Below, piece by piece: positions 1-64,000 of a stretch of DNA of 64,000 bases. The translations under genes and the position numbers were made by a program. Every line of letters begins with the position of its first letter. The first letter of the stretch is position 1. The notes under the pieces were generated by a model. The model made no database searches, was not told where the DNA came from, and worked only from the letters and a program-made list of their open reading frames with translations. The DNA is from Ridgeia piscesae (Eukaryota; Annelida; Polychaeta; Sabellida; Siboglinidae). The stretch is taken from NCBI GenBank assembly GCA_025642075.2, contig JAODUO010000885.1, forward strand, positions 65,001-129,000, given 5' to 3'.

Positions 1-63729
<63,729 letters not shown>

Positions 63730-63735
<6 letters not shown>

Positions 63736-63865
63736 GTAAGTCCACAGTGTAAAACACGTAAGTCCACAATGTCAAACACATAAGTCCACAATGTCAAACA
63801 CGTACGCCCACAATGTTAAACACATAAGTCAACAATGCGAAACACTTAATTCTACAATGCCAAAC
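63730..63865 (+). repeat. About 24-bp array of exon 26 donor copies
   Basis: About five units: AAACAT|gtaagtccacag then aaacac|gtaagtccacaa. Confidence 0.85.
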
Positions 63866-64000
63866 ACATAGGTTGTTTATTAAGAGTGTTACAGAGCTAA
63901 AGTAAAATGATCTATATCTATCCTTCAAACACTCTGCCAGTCAGCAGCTACTGCAAAAAAGAATTATTTACATTTATCCACCACTGTCTGTAGCCAGATG

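Overview
The window is animal (metazoan) nuclear DNA and not bacterial or viral. It holds a spliced gene with GT-AG introns, an intronless rhodopsin-family receptor gene nested in one intron, non-LTR (LINE) retrotransposons, and very many intronic minisatellites. The species cannot be named from the sequence. An invertebrate is likely, given the divergence of the main protein from the human one and the style of the LINEs. From memory, minisatellites that overlap exon/intron boundaries have been described in amphioxus introns; that should be verified and does not prove the species.

The backbone of the window is one plus-strand gene, SMG1, the PI3K-related kinase of nonsense-mediated mRNA decay. 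I place 26 consecutive coding exons between 1 and 63735. All joins keep frame (3646 nt, about 1215 codons, no stop) and follow the human protein order: end of the FAT region, FRB-like helices (exons 3-5), kinase N-lobe (exons 6-10), catalytic loop GDRHLDN (exon 11), metal-binding HIDYN (exon 12), kinase C-lobe end (exon 13), then much of the long SMG1-specific region between kinase and FATC (exons 14-26). Both gene ends lie outside the window.

Region by region: 1-19406 holds exons 1-12 with array-filled introns. 19407-44310 is one 25 kb intron with several large arrays, an antisense LINE remnant (about 25230-26015), the nested adenosine-receptor-like GPCR (31180-32349), a second LINE 3' fragment (about 32570-33705), a possible MITE-like element (about 33885-34550), and a frameshifted full-length LINE with a 2A-like motif (39601-44175). 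44311-63735 holds exons 13-26, again with array-filled introns.

Tandem repeats make up roughly half of the window, and most are not random. In at least a dozen SMG1 introns the repeat unit contains a copy of the adjacent splice junction plus the edge of the exon: acceptor copies upstream of exons 3, 4, 7, 9, 10, 13, 14, 15, 25 and 26, and donor copies downstream of exons 5, 13, 14, 15, 22 and 26. The nested GPCR shows the same thing at its start codon (31-bp units in exact register with the ATG) and around its stop codon. The window therefore carries hundreds of decoy splice sites. Most decoys I could translate give an immediate stop; the array before exon 14 is an exception and stays open and in frame. 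Because SMG1 is itself an NMD factor, decoy use would yield NMD substrates of the NMD kinase; this regulatory idea is inference. About 60945-61890 looks like a chimaeric assembly consensus, and array lengths should be treated with caution.
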